A stretch of DNA of 5,485 nucleotides, taken from contig CANHBY010000129.1 of assembly GCA_947458895.1 (NCBI GenBank), forward strand, positions 1-5,485, written 5' to 3'. Position 1 is the stretch's first letter. Each line of letters begins with the position of its first letter. Positions 1-5,469 of this stretch are shown here, piece by piece. Under the pieces are notes generated by a model that ran no database searches, had not been told where the DNA came from, and saw nothing but the letters and a program-made list of their open reading frames with translations. Origin of the DNA: Burkholderiales bacterium. GTDB lineage: Bacteria > Pseudomonadota > Gammaproteobacteria > Burkholderiales > Burkholderiaceae_C. A program made the position numbers and the translations under genes.

Positions 1-117
1 CATCGCATTACCTACTACACCAGCATGGCTGGTTGCGAGGCGGCGGTGGAAGGCATGAAGCATCAAGACGATTTGGTGGTCGTGCCCCTGCAGCAACTTC
101 ACGCTGAATTGCACTAA
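1..117 (+). CDS. carB: Carbamoyl-phosphate synthase large subunit, C-terminal end (partial)
   Basis: The window opens in frame inside this gene, and 38 codons are visible before the TAA at 115-117. The peptide runs from HRITYYTSMAGCEAAVEG to QQLHAELH. This matches the end of the CarB allosteric (MGS-like) domain, where a YYT...AG...A..G segment precedes a terminal LQELHAEL-type helix. CarB forms carbamoyl phosphate from bicarbonate, glutamine-derived ammonia and two ATP, for pyrimidine and arginine synthesis. The catalytic domains lie upstream of the window and cannot be assessed. carB directly before greA is a common arrangement in Burkholderiales, which supports the call. The fragment is short, so the identification rests on this motif and the context. 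Confidence 0.85.
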   Translation, partial: HRITYYTSMAGCEAAVEGMKHQDDLVVVPLQQLHAELH

Positions 118-143
118 ACTGCTTTCAAGATCTCTGATATTCG

Positions 144-180
144 CCGCCACCGATCCAAGGTGGCGGTTTCATTTTCGTTT
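144..180 (+). terminator. Probable intrinsic terminator between carB and greA
   Basis: A perfect 8-bp G+C-rich stem pairs 144-151 (CCGCCACC) with 159-166 (GGTGGCGG) around a 7-base loop (152-158). A T-rich but interrupted tail follows (167-180, TTTCATTTTCGTTT). It lies 27 bases after the carB stop and ends 12 bases before the greA ATG. It probably ends the carAB message. Because the T-tract is broken, some read-through into greA is plausible. No convincing separate greA promoter is visible in the gap. Confidence 0.6.
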
Positions 181-185
181 GAGGA
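181..185 (+). promoter_or_regulatory. Ribosome binding site of greA
   Basis: GAGGA lies 7 bases before ATG 193. This decides the start in favour of 193 over the in-frame GTG at 160. Confidence 0.7.
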
Positions 186-192
186 ACTCCCC

Positions 193-669
193 ATGAGCAC
201 CATTCCCTTGACCAAACGCGGTGCTGAGAAGCTCAGAGAAGAGTTGCATCAGCTCAAGACCGTGGAGCGCCACGCCGTGATTCAAGCCATCTCCGAGGCA
301 CGCGCTCAGGGCGACCTCTCTGAAAACGCCGAGTACGAGGCGGCCAAAGACAAGCAGGGCTTCATCGAGGGCCGTATCCAGGAAATCGAGGGCAAGCTCG
401 CTGCCGCCCAGATCATCGACCCTGCCTCCCTTGATGCGGGTGGCCGTGTGGTGTTCGGCTCAACCGTGGATCTCGAAGAGGAGGGTTCATCTTCTGAGGT
501 CACTTACCAAATCGTCGGTGACGACGAGGCCGATCTGAAACTCGGCCTGATTTCCATCAGCTCCCCCATTGCTCGCTCCATGATTGGCAAGGAAGCTGGC
601 GATGTGGCTGAGGTGCAGGCGCCTGGCGGTATCAAGCGCTACGAAATCCTCGAAGTTCGCTACCTTTGA
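193..669 (+). CDS. greA: Transcription elongation factor GreA
   Basis: The 158-residue product has the exact usual length of GreA. The N-terminal half (about residues 1-75) is the antiparallel coiled coil that enters the RNA polymerase secondary channel. Its tip carries the signature GDLSENAEY, placing the acidic pair D41 and E44 where they help coordinate the Mg2+ that drives cleavage of backtracked RNA. The rest (about 80-158) is the FKBP-like domain that docks on polymerase and ends in [10 protein letters not shown] chose ATG 193 because GAGGA at 181-185 sits 7 bases upstream and the length then matches the family. An in-frame GTG at 160 lies inside the hairpin of the preceding terminator and would add 11 unconserved residues. 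The stop overlaps the start of the next gene. Identification is secure. Confidence 0.97.
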   Translation: MSTIPLTKRGAEKLREELHQLKTVERHAVIQAISEARAQGDLSENAEYEAAKDKQGFIEGRIQEIEGKLAAAQIIDPASLDAGGRVVFGSTVDLEEEGSSSEVTYQIVGDDEADLKLGLISISSPIARSMIGKEAGDVAEVQAPGGIKRYEILEVRYL

Positions 670-1157
670 AACCGCAGTTGAACGCCACTCCTAAGCTTCA
701 GCGCCTTTGCTTGTGTGTGGCAGGGGCTTGGCTGGGGCTGCTGTTGAGCGTTGCTTTTTTAGCGGCTCCGGCGGCCTTTGCTGTTTTGAGCAAGGACATG
801 GCCGGCCTTTTGGTGGGGCGCCTGTTTGCACGTGAAGCTGCGCTCAGCCTCATGCTCTCAGTGCTGTTCGTAATGGCGCTGCGAAAACTCAGTGAGCACA
901 CAGTACAGGGTGCAGATGAGCTCCGCGCGCTCGGAACTGATCCGCGCCTATGGGCCACCTTGGGGGTGATGTTGTGCACCCTGCTGGGGTACTACGCGCT
1001 GCAGCCCATGATGGCTGCAGCCCGGCTCGGGCAGGGCACCTTGTCATTCGGTGCGCTGCACGGCATTTCCGTGGGCTTTTTTGGCCTGAAAATTTTGTTG
1101 CTGTCGATGCTGGCTTGGCGCTTGTCGCGCTCGGCCAGACCGGCTCTCAAGGGTTAG
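666..1157 (+). CDS. Small integral membrane protein, DUF4149-like
   Basis: The protein has 163 residues and four predicted membrane helices, at about 14-36, 47-71, 95-115 and 128-151. A charged stretch of roughly 73-94 separates the two halves. The APAAFAVL segment after helix 1 and the LHG.S segment at the start of helix 4 (131-135) resemble DUF4149 (TMEM205-like) proteins, which often follow greA in Burkholderiales. No biochemical function is established, and I assign none. The best start is TTG 666, which overlaps the greA stop (TTGA) and suggests translational coupling, since no good Shine-Dalgarno sequence precedes it. Another TTG at 678 is possible, and the first in-frame ATG lies too far inside (residue 45). 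The stop at 1155-1157 overlaps the stop of the opposing yhbY. The family call is from memory of the sequence pattern. Confidence 0.8.
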   Translation: MKPQLNATPKLQRLCLCVAGAWLGLLLSVAFLAAPAAFAVLSKDMAGLLVGRLFAREAALSLMLSVLFVMALRKLSEHTVQGADELRALGTDPRLWATLGVMLCTLLGYYALQPMMAAARLGQGTLSFGALHGISVGFFGLKILLLSMLAWRLSRSARPALKG

Positions 1158-1627
1158 TCTTGGGCCGTTTTCTTGACGCTGGTGATTTTTTTGCGCGCAC
1201 GCTTGAGTTCCCCGCCAGCGGCCACACGCATGTTGCCGACCACCTTGATCTTCTTGATTTGAGGCCGGTGGTTGCCGCTTTTAGAGAATTTCACCACCTT
1301 GACCACCTTCGGCCCAGGCATGCGGTCTTCGCGCTCGACCTTCTCTTTCGGCGGAATCGGGCGCCAGAAAACCAGCAACTTGCCGATGTGCTGAATGGGT
1401 GCGGCACCGAGTTGGTCAGCCAGCGAGGCGAAGAAGTCTTCTCGTGTTTGACGCTCGTCCGAGAAGACCCGAACTTTGATCAAGCCGTGCGCATTCAGCG
1501 CCGCATTGATTTCCTTGACGACCGCAGGGGTCAGGCCCTCGCCGCCAATCATGGCGACAGGGGAGAGATGATGCGCCTCGGCGCGTTTTTCCTTGCGCTC
1601 GGCAGGAGTGAGTTGAATGGCAGACAT
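1154..1627 (-). CDS. yhbY: Ribosome assembly RNA-binding protein, YhbY/CRS1-YhbY (CRM) domain
   Basis: The product has 157 residues. Residues 5-92 form a CRM domain, an IF3-C-like fold that binds RNA. They include the loop GGEG (28-31) in the position of the family GxxG, followed by LTPAVV.EI, then LIKVRV (49-54) and the closing strand GKLLVFWRP (82-90). E. coli YhbY is a 97-residue protein associated with the pre-50S subunit, and a role in large-subunit assembly is the accepted view. Here a tail of about 64 residues (94-157) adds 20 Lys/Arg against 6 acidic residues, probably an unstructured RNA-binding extension. ATG 1627 fits the domain start. Only 20 bases separate it from the divergent rlmE, another 50S-acting gene, and no Shine-Dalgarno sequence lies at normal spacing. 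The gene overlaps its convergent neighbour by 4 bases. Confidence 0.92.
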   Translation of the reverse strand: MSAIQLTPAERKEKRAEAHHLSPVAMIGGEGLTPAVVKEINAALNAHGLIKVRVFSDERQTREDFFASLADQLGAAPIQHIGKLLVFWRPIPPKEKVEREDRMPGPKVVKVVKFSKSGNHRPQIKKIKVVGNMRVAAGGELKRARKKITSVKKTAQD

Positions 1628-1647
1628 ACCCGTATTATCGACTCTCC
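1628..1647. promoter_or_regulatory. Compact divergent promoter region for yhbY and rlmE
   Basis: The 20-base gap between the two start codons carries a -10-like hexamer on each strand, overlapping each other: TATTAT on the plus strand (1633-1638) and GATAAT on the minus strand (1639 down to 1634). Start sites about 7 bases downstream would fall near 1645 (plus) and 1627 (minus), essentially at the two ATGs. Neither gene has a Shine-Dalgarno sequence at normal spacing. The nearest purine run for yhbY (GGAGAG, 1647 down to 1642) is 14 bases away and would lie upstream of its transcript. The -35 elements are weak on both sides. Assignment is by inspection only. Confidence 0.5.
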
Positions 1648-2361
1648 ATGAAGATCAAATCCAAAAGTAAAAAAATCAACAAAGCGTGGCTCAATGATCA
1701 CCTCAATGATCCCTACGTCAAGCTGGCCCAAAAAGAGGGTTATCGGGCCCGTGCAGCCTTCAAGCTCAAGGAAATTGACGAGGCGCTGGGCCTGTTGCGG
1801 CCCGGCCAGGTGGTCGTCGATCTGGGCGCTGCGCCCGGCGCCTGGAGCCAATACGTGCGGCGTCGTTTTGCCCCCAAAGATGCCGGGGTGGGCGGAGCCG
1901 CCGTCGGGCAGCTCCAAGGCACCCTGATCGCGCTCGACATCCTGGACTTCGAGCCCATTGAAGGCGTGCAGTTCATCCAGGGCGATTTTCGGGAAGATGA
2001 GGTCATCCAGGCCCTGCACGATTTGCTGGCCGGCAGAGCCGTGGATGTGGTGATTTCCGACATGGCACCCAATTTGTCGGGCATCGAGAGCTCAGACGCT
2101 GCACGCATGGCCCACTTGGTGGAATTGGCAGTGGAATTCGCGCTCACCCACCTTACCCCCACAGGGGCTCTCATTTGCAAGGTGTTTCATGGCAGCGGCT
2201 ACAGCCAACTCGCCAAGCTTTTCAAAGATTCGTTCAAAGTTGTGAAGCCCATCAAGCCCAAAGCTTCCAGGGATAAATCTGCGGAAACCTTTTTGGTCGG
2301 GCTGGGTCCTAAAAGCCTAGGGCGTGTCATCAATCATCTGACCCCTGCGCGGGCGCTGTAA
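1648..2361 (+). CDS. rlmE: 23S rRNA (uridine-2'-O-)-methyltransferase RlmE (FtsJ/RrmJ), altered C-terminal tail
   Basis: RlmE methylates the 2'-OH of U2552 in the 23S rRNA A-loop using S-adenosylmethionine, a late step in 50S assembly. The 237-residue product carries the family catalytic tetrad K39, D138, K178 and E213. The SAM-binding motif is [13 protein letters not shown] (56-68), and SDMAPNLSG lies at 137-145. Compared with E. coli RlmE there is an insertion around residues 76-91. ATG 1648 fits the normal N-terminus (basic residues, then [20 protein letters not shown]). No Shine-Dalgarno sequence is present. The last 13 residues (225-237, starting GRVINHL) and the TAA are encoded by an inserted inverted-repeat element. 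Deleting that element gives 234 residues ending VAQAIEKETL. The enzyme core is unaffected, so I expect activity. ftsH downstream matches the classic rlmE-ftsH pairing. Confidence 0.95.
   Translation: MKIKSKSKKINKAWLNDHLNDPYVKLAQKEGYRARAAFKLKEIDEALGLLRPGQVVVDLGAAPGAWSQYVRRRFAPKDAGVGGAAVGQLQGTLIALDILDFEPIEGVQFIQGDFREDEVIQALHDLLAGRAVDVVISDMAPNLSGIESSDAARMAHLVELAVEFALTHLTPTGALICKVFHGSGYSQLAKLFKDSFKVVKPIKPKASRDKSAETFLVGLGPKSLGRVINHLTPARAL
2317..2346 (+). repeat. Left outer arm of the inverted repeat
   Basis: This 30-base arm (CTAGGGCGTGTCATC...GACCCCT) is the exact reverse complement of 2469-2498. It includes the CTAG edge and lies within the rlmE reading frame. Pairing stops at both ends: 2316/2499 and 2347/2468 do not match. 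Confidence 0.95.
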
Positions 2362-2373
2362 AGAGCCCAGCGG
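2352..2373 (+). repeat. Left inner arm of the inverted repeat
   Basis: These 22 bases are the exact reverse complement of 2424-2445. The rlmE TAA (2359-2361) lies inside this arm. Only 5 bases (2347-2351) separate it from the outer arm, against 23 bases (2446-2468) on the right side, so the two halves are not equal. Confidence 0.95.
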
Positions 2374-2378
2374 TAGGC

Positions 2379-2417
2379 GCAGTCCGCCGCCCGGGGTGAA
2401 CCCCGGGCAAGGGCTGC
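2379..2417. repeat. Central hairpin of the inverted-repeat element
   Basis: A perfect 8-bp stem, GCCCGGGG (2389-2396) with CCCCGGGC (2401-2408), closes on the tetraloop TGAA (2397-2400). Below it 2379-2385 pairs with 2411-2417 (7 bp including one T-G pair) across a small internal loop. No T-tract follows, so it does not look like an intrinsic terminator. Confidence 0.85.
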
Positions 2418-2423
2418 AACAAC

Positions 2424-2445
2424 CCGCTGGGCTCTTTACAGCGCC
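2424..2445 (+). repeat. Right inner arm of the inverted repeat
   Basis: Exact 22-base reverse complement of 2352-2373. It is followed at 2446-2468 by an unpaired stretch that can form a tiny CCC-TTC-GGG hairpin (2448-2456) absent from the left half. Confidence 0.95.
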
Positions 2446-2468
2446 AGCCCTTCGGGTGGACGGCACAA

Positions 2469-2498
2469 AGGGGTCAGATGATTGATGACACGCCCTAG
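2469..2498 (+). repeat. Right outer arm of the inverted repeat
   Basis: Exact 30-base reverse complement of 2317-2346, ending in CTAG. Confidence 0.95.
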
Positions 2499-2530
2499 TC
2501 GCCCAAGCCATTGAAAAAGAGACCCTTTAG
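2499..2530 (+). pseudogene. Probable displaced 3' end of rlmE
   Basis: Joining position 2320 directly to 2499 continues the rlmE frame through V-A-Q-A-I-E-K-E-T-L to TAG at 2528-2530. The same join results whether the target duplication is taken as TA or CTAG. I infer that this was the original end of rlmE before the inverted-repeat element inserted. The open stretch is only 10 codons, so chance cannot be excluded without uninterrupted relatives. Confidence 0.45.
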
Positions 2531-2667
2531 GCCCAGACTCTCAGAAACGCGCAGGGCTTGCGTATCATAGAATCGCCCCCAAGTACCTACAGTTGTGTTG
2601 TGTTGAACTCGTGAAGAACAGGCTCCAGATCGCGACTCTGGTGTTGTGGACCTGATAAGGAGACGCG
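2531..2667 (+). promoter_or_regulatory. ftsH upstream region with candidate -10 element
   Basis: This is the rest of the 306-base gap between rlmE and ftsH. The best promoter-like sequence is TAGAAT (2568-2573), overlapping TATCAT (2563-2568). Either matches the -10 consensus at five of six positions, but neither has a clear TTGACA-like -35. A weak heat-shock-like pattern (CTTGCG 2558-2563, CCCCAA 2577-2582, spacer 13) is also present. Further down are three near-copies of GTTGT (2592-2606), a 5-bp hairpin (2625-2629 with 2637-2641) and a 14-codon open frame starting at GTG 2611. The region ends with the ftsH ribosome binding site. Confidence 0.35.
2656..2662 (+). promoter_or_regulatory. Ribosome binding site of ftsH
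   Basis: TAAGGAG lies 5 bases before the GTG at 2668. This strong Shine-Dalgarno sequence supports GTG as the start even though it is not ATG. Confidence 0.8.
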
Positions 2668-4569
2668 GTGAACAATCAGTGGTTTTCAAAAATAGCGGTG
2701 TGGTTGGTGGTGGCCTTGGTGCTGTTCACCTTATTCAGGCATTTTGATCGGGGCGTGACCCCCAGCAACCAAGTGCAGTATTCCGAATTCCTCGATGAGG
2801 TTCGGCAAAAACGCATCAAGAGCGTGTCCCTTCAAGAGGTTCCCGGCGGCGTGGAAATAACAGCCATCAAGTCTGATGACGCCAAGATGCGCTCTGTGGG
2901 CACCAAACTGGATCAGGGCCTCATCAACGACTTGATTGCCAACGGCGTTCGTTTCGACGTCAAGCGGCCTGAGGAACCCTCGCTGCTGATGTCTTTCTTG
3001 GCCTCTTGGGGGCCCATGCTGCTTCTGATCGGCGTCTGGATTTACTTCATGCGTCAGATGCAGGGCGGCGGCAAAGGCGGCGCTTTCAGCTTTGGTAAAT
3101 CCAAGGCGCGCATGCTTGACGAAGCCAACAATGTCACCACCTTCGCCGATGTCGCCGGCTGCGATGAGGCCAAAGAAGAAGTCAAAGAGTTGGTCGACTT
3201 CCTCAAAGACCCCCAGCGCTTCCAAAAATTGGGCGGCCGAATCCCTCGCGGTGTGTTGCTGGTAGGCCCCCCAGGAACCGGTAAAACCCTGCTCGCCAAG
3301 GCCATTGCTGGCGAGGCCAAGGTGCCTTTTTTCAGCATCTCAGGCTCTGATTTCGTCGAAATGTTTGTGGGTGTGGGTGCTGCACGCGTGCGCGACATGT
3401 TCGAGCAGGCCAAGAAAAGTGCGCCTTGCATTATCTTCGTCGATGAAATCGATGCCGTGGGCCGACACCGCGGTGCGGGTTTGGGCGGCGGCAATGATGA
3501 GCGCGAGCAAACGCTCAACCAAATGCTGGTCGAGATGGACGGGTTCGAGACCAATGTTGGCGTCATCGTCATGGCGGCCACCAACCGCCCTGACATCCTT
3601 GACCCTGCTTTGCTGCGCCCTGGCCGCTTTGACCGCCAGGTGTATGTCACCTTGCCCGATGTGCGCGGCCGTGAGCAGATCTTGACCGTTCACATGCGTA
3701 AAGTACCTGTGGGCCAGGACATCCGCGCTGACATCCTTGCGCGCGGCACACCAGGCTTTTCGGGCGCTGATTTGGCCAATCTGGTGAACGAGGCCGCGCT
3801 GTTCGCAGCGCGCCGCAATGGCCGGGTTGTCGAAATGGTCGACTTCGAGAAGGCCAAAGACAAAATCATGATGGGCCCTGAGCGCAAGTCAATGATCATG
3901 CCCGAGGAGGAGCGCCGCAACACGGCCTATCACGAGGCAGGGCATGCCTTGGTGGCCCGTTTGGTCCCCAAGACCGACCCAGTCCACAAGGTCACGGTGA
4001 TCCCACGTGGCCGTGCGCTGGGTGTCACGATGCAGCTCCCCGAGACCGACCGCTACAGCCTCGACAAAGAGCGCATGCTGAGCACGATCTCCGTGTTGTT
4101 CGGTGGCCGGATTGCCGAAGAAGTGTTCATGAATCAAATGACCACCGGTGCCAGCAACGATTTTGAGCGCGCCACCTCCATCGCCCGAGACATGGTGACC
4201 CGCTACGGCATGACCGATGAACTCGGCCCCATGGTCTACGCTGAGAACGAGGGCGAAGTCTTCCTCGGCCGGTCTGTCACCAAGCATGTGAATGTGTCTG
4301 AGCAAACCATGCAAAAAGTTGACTCGGTCATTCGCCGCATCATCGATGAGCAATACGCCATCGCGCGCAAGCTGATCGAAGACAACAAAGACAAAATGCA
4401 CGCCATGGCCCACGCCCTGCTCGAGTGGGAAACCATCGACAGCGATCAGATCGACGACATCATGTCTGGCAAGCCTCCACGCCCCCCCAAAGACTGGACG
4501 TCGACCAGCAAGTCTTCAGGCGGCCCAGCGGCCCCGCTGACGCCCGATGGGGCACCAGCCGCAGCCTGA
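2668..4569 (+). CDS. ftsH: ATP-dependent zinc metalloprotease FtsH
   Basis: FtsH is a hexameric inner-membrane AAA+ protease that extracts and degrades misfolded membrane proteins and selected cytosolic regulators. The 633-residue product has every family hallmark in order. TM1 (about 8-23) and TM2 (about 107-127) flank a periplasmic domain. The AAA+ module has Walker A GPPGTGKT (200-207), a pore loop with F233 in MFVGVG, Walker B ending D259-E260, and the second region of homology with RPGRFDR (317-323, arginine fingers). The peptidase has the zinc motif HEAGH (422-426), and the likely third ligand is D498 in [10 protein letters not shown]. The C-terminal tail is rich in Pro, Ser and Ala and probably flexible. 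The GTG start has a strong ribosome binding site. The gene follows rlmE, as in many proteobacteria, but the gap now holds an inserted element. A terminator follows it. Confidence 0.98.
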   Translation: MNNQWFSKIAVWLVVALVLFTLFRHFDRGVTPSNQVQYSEFLDEVRQKRIKSVSLQEVPGGVEITAIKSDDAKMRSVGTKLDQGLINDLIANGVRFDVKRPEEPSLLMSFLASWGPMLLLIGVWIYFMRQMQGGGKGGAFSFGKSKARMLDEANNVTTFADVAGCDEAKEEVKELVDFLKDPQRFQKLGGRIPRGVLLVGPPGTGKTLLAKAIAGEAKVPFFSISGSDFVEMFVGVGAARVRDMFEQAKKSAPCIIFVDEIDAVGRHRGAGLGGGNDEREQTLNQMLVEMDGFETNVGVIVMAATNRPDILDPALLRPGRFDRQVYVTLPDVRGREQILTVHMRKVPVGQDIRADILARGTPGFSGADLANLVNEAALFAARRNGRVVEMVDFEKAKDKIMMGPERKSMIMPEEERRNTAYHEAGHALVARLVPKTDPVHKVTVIPRGRALGVTMQLPETDRYSLDKERMLSTISVLFGGRIAEEVFMNQMTTGASNDFERATSIARDMVTRYGMTDELGPMVYAENEGEVFLGRSVTKHVNVSEQTMQKVDSVIRRIIDEQYAIARKLIEDNKDKMHAMAHALLEWETIDSDQIDDIMSGKPPRPPKDWTSTSKSSGGPAAPLTPDGAPAAA

Positions 4570-4591
4570 TCGTCCATCATTTCCAATCCTC

Positions 4592-4616
4592 AGGGGCTGT
4601 CACAAGCCCCTTTTTT
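4592..4616 (+). terminator. Intrinsic terminator after ftsH, abutting the folP start
   Basis: A perfect 7-bp stem pairs AGGGGCT (4592-4598) with AGCCCCT (4605-4611) around a 6-base loop. A run of six T (4611-4616) begins at the last base of the stem. This is a textbook intrinsic terminator 22 bases after the ftsH stop. Only one base (4617) lies between the T-run and the folP ATG. Confidence 0.85.
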
Positions 4617-4617
4617 C

Positions 4618-5469
4618 ATGAGTTTCAGCCTGATCTGGCAAACCACTCGCTTCACCTTGGACCTCACCCAGCCGCGGGTCATGGGCATCGTCAACCTCAC
4701 ACCAGATTCGTTCTCTGATGGCGGGCGATTCAACGAGGTCAAGGCGGCGGTCGCTCATTGTGAGCAGTTGCTGAGCGAGGGGGCAGACATCCTTGACCTG
4801 GGTGGCGAATCCAGCCGCCCTGGTGCTGCCTCGGTCGACGAGGCGCAGGAGTGGCGCCGCGTTCAGCCTGTGATTCAGGAGATCGTGGGTTGGGGCTGTC
4901 CCATTTCGCTGGACACCACCAAGCCAGGCGTCATGAGGCGGGCTCTTGATCTGGGTGTGGACATCATCAACGACATCCGTGCTTTGCAATCCCCCGGGGC
5001 CGTTGATGCTGTGGCCGAAGCCCGGTGTGGCGTGTGTTTGATGCACATGCAGGGGCAGCCTGAGACGATGCAAATCCAGCCGGGTTACGACGATGTGATC
5101 GCTGATGTCGCCCGCTTTTTACAGGGCAGGGCACAGGTCGTCCAGGCTTCTGGGGTGGCGGCATCACGCATCGTGCTCGACCCCGGTATCGGGTTTGGCA
5201 AGTCGGTAGCGCACAACTTTGCGTTGCTTCAGCATCAGCAGCAACTGCTGGCCTTGGGCTTTCCCTTGCTGGCCGGGTGGTCGCGTAAATCAGCGCTGGG
5301 CGCCGTCACAGGTCGCGAAGCCTCGCAGCGCATGCCTGCCAGCGTAGCCGCTGCGCTGGCGGCGGTACTCCATGGTGCCCGCGTCGTCCGGGTGCACGAT
5401 GTGGCGGCCACTGTGGACGCATTGAAGGTGTGGCGAGCGGCTGGTTTGCCGCAGTCAAATGTCCAGTAG
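4618..5469 (+). CDS. folP: Dihydropteroate synthase FolP
   Basis: FolP condenses 6-hydroxymethyl-dihydropterin pyrophosphate with p-aminobenzoate to give dihydropteroate, and it is the sulfonamide target. The 283-residue product is a TIM barrel with the expected motifs: MGIVNLTPDSFSDGG (22-36, N26), GGESSRPGA (62-70), SLDTTKPGV (97-105, D99), IINDIRAL (116-123, N118), LMHMQGQPETMQ, LDPGIGFGK (187-195, D188), GWSRKS (K224) and RVHD (R258, H260). The loop usually written ESTRPG has Ser at residue 66 instead of Thr, a conservative change. ATG 4618 gives the usual short N-terminal strand before MGIVN, but no Shine-Dalgarno sequence precedes it. A T-rich terminator tail runs right up to it. The order ftsH-folP is conserved in proteobacteria, with glmM the usual next gene, outside this window. 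Confidence 0.96.
   Translation: MSFSLIWQTTRFTLDLTQPRVMGIVNLTPDSFSDGGRFNEVKAAVAHCEQLLSEGADILDLGGESSRPGAASVDEAQEWRRVQPVIQEIVGWGCPISLDTTKPGVMRRALDLGVDIINDIRALQSPGAVDAVAEARCGVCLMHMQGQPETMQIQPGYDDVIADVARFLQGRAQVVQASGVAASRIVLDPGIGFGKSVAHNFALLQHQQQLLALGFPLLAGWSRKSALGAVTGREASQRMPASVAAALAAVLHGARVVRVHDVAATVDALKVWRAAGLPQSNVQ

Larger units (their letters stand above)
2321..2494. mobile_element. MITE-like non-autonomous element with long inverted repeats, inserted in the rlmE 3' end
   Basis: From 2317 to 2498 the sequence folds on itself: 30-base perfect outer arms, 22-base perfect inner arms, then a 7-bp and an 8-bp central stem. CTAG stands at both edges (2317-2320 and 2495-2498) and would be a 4-base target duplication. 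If the duplication is only TA, the element is 2320-2495. The ends read GGGCGTGTC inward. No transposase or other coding sequence fits inside. Removing the element plus one CTAG gives an uninterrupted reading frame from rlmE to TAG 2528-2530, as expected for an insertion into a coding sequence. Terminal repeats with TA/CTAG targets recall some IS5-family elements, but that parentage is only a guess. Confidence 0.7.

Noticed and set aside
118..143. A greA promoter in the gap after carB
   Set aside because: Only a weak GATATT is present, without a -35 at suitable distance, and a start there would be followed at once by the terminator-like hairpin.
160..192. An extended greA start at GTG 160
   Set aside because: The GTG lies within the stem of the preceding hairpin, the added residues are not part of GreA, and ATG 193 has a good ribosome binding site and gives the standard 158 residues.
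950..1651. A 233-codon open frame on the plus strand across yhbY
   Set aside because: It is antisense to yhbY, which has a clear CRM domain. The frame's translation has no recognisable domain and overlaps the membrane protein gene as well, so it is a shadow of high G+C coding sequence.
2379..2440. The central G+C-rich hairpin as an rlmE intrinsic terminator
   Set aside because: No run of T follows the stem (the next bases are AAGGGCTGC), so it lacks the second half of an intrinsic terminator.
2482..2539. An outward promoter carried by the right end of the inverted-repeat element (TTGATG 2482-2487, TTGAAA 2511-2516)
   Set aside because: Neither -35-like hexamer has an acceptable -10 at 16-18 bases downstream.
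3889..4413. A 174-codon minus-strand frame inside ftsH
   Set aside because: It lies wholly opposite the conserved FtsH protease domain, and its His- and Gly-rich translation is typical of an antisense shadow.
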